The notes below the pieces were generated by a model. The model worked only from the letters and a program-made list of their open reading frames with translations. It was not told where the DNA came from and did no database searches. The position numbers and the translations under genes were made by a program. 5,998 bases of DNA from Prolixibacteraceae bacterium (GTDB lineage: Bacteria; Bacteroidota; Bacteroidia; Bacteroidales; Prolixibacteraceae). How positions within the stretch are numbered: the stretch's first letter is position 1; each line of letters opens with the position of its first letter. The stretch lies in assembly GCA_014380255.1 (NCBI GenBank), contig JACMKG010000045.1:1-5998 (forward strand). The letters are read 5' to 3'. Shown here piece by piece: positions 5,713 through 5,998 of the stretch.

Positions 5713-5879
5713 GTCCAGGTGCGTAGTACTGATAGTATAGGAGAACTTGTGTTTGTTATATTGTAGATACTGTGATTACTTCCAAATTAATTGTTAATAA
5801 CGCAAACTTAAGAGAGCTGGGCAAAAAAAAGGACCTTCATTGAAAGCATAACAAAAGGGCATTTTAAAAATCGGATACA

Positions 5880-5970
5880 AGGGGGTGCCGAAACCAGTTC
5901 GGCATGACGGCTTTGAATGGGCAGCATCCATCCACCGAAGCGTCTTGCCGAACTGGTTTCGGCATCTCCT
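5880..5970. repeat. Pair of REP-like hairpins in inverted orientation
   Basis: TGCCGAAACCAGTTCGGCA (5886-5904) and its exact reverse complement (5946-5964) are separated by 41 bp. Each 19-mer is itself a hairpin: a TGCCGAA/TTCGGCA 7-bp stem with a 5-nt loop. On the inner side each is flanked by WGACG (TGACG at 5905-5909; CGTCT at 5941-5945), so the unit reads CGTC-W-hairpin from the inside out. Outer flanks 5880-5885 and 5965-5970 can also pair, with two G-T pairs. The layout resembles paired REP sequences (BIME-like), but no REP-associated tyrosine transposase gene is in the window. Confidence 0.7.
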
Positions 5971-5998
5971 GAAGTACCCTAAATGATGTTTTCTGTAC

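Larger units (their letters stand above)
5553..5998. other. Gene-free right end
   Basis: After the terminator no coding region is supported on either strand up to the window edge. The stretch holds the nested repeats at 5636-5712 and the paired hairpins at 5886-5964. Between them (5713-5880) I see only AT-rich sequence with an A8 run at 5823-5830. No transposase or tRNA is visible nearby. Confidence 0.6.

Overview
The window looks like chromosomal DNA of a member of the Bacteroidota, probably class Bacteroidia. Four things point there. Two promoter candidates fit the Bacteroidota -33 TTTG / -7 TAnnTTTG pattern, one exactly and one loosely. There is a DUF6266-type protein, a family I know only from this phylum. 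The WbqC-type protein and the metallopeptidase lipoprotein resemble Bacteroidota versions, and the genes show no Shine-Dalgarno sequences. No rRNA, tRNA, CRISPR array, integrase or transposase gene is visible.

Layout from left to right. Positions 1-382 hold no convincing gene. They carry a heptamer repeat, a terminator-like hairpin (86-120) and a two-armed array of ~10-11-bp repeats (224-355). A minus-strand gene for a secreted protein with a C-terminal beta-barrel follows (383-1207). The spacer 1208-1655 contains an 8-bp repeat array, CCCTCG words, a heptamer array and a good promoter (1605-1636). That promoter drives a two-gene operon: a LapA/DUF1049 inner-membrane protein (1656-1982) and, 2 nt later, a WbqC-family protein (1985-2629). 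Next comes an 11-bp repeat array with five forward and four inverted units in register (2690-2792). It ends one base before the start codon of the DUF6266 gene (2794-3417). After a spacer with a large inverted repeat overlapping a candidate promoter (3697-3773) comes a zinc metallopeptidase lipoprotein of the M2/M3 superfamily (3801-5483), closed by a very long terminator hairpin (5493-5552). The last ~450 bases have no gene but hold two sets of palindromic repeats, including a pair of REP-like hairpins in opposite orientation (5886-5964).

The genes do not form one pathway. The barrel protein and the lipoprotein belong to the cell envelope, LapA to the inner membrane, WbqC possibly to surface-sugar chemistry, and DUF6266 is of unknown function. 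The most unusual content is between the genes: most spacers carry their own short-period repeat family. The clearest is the bipartite 11-bp array joined to the DUF6266 start codon.
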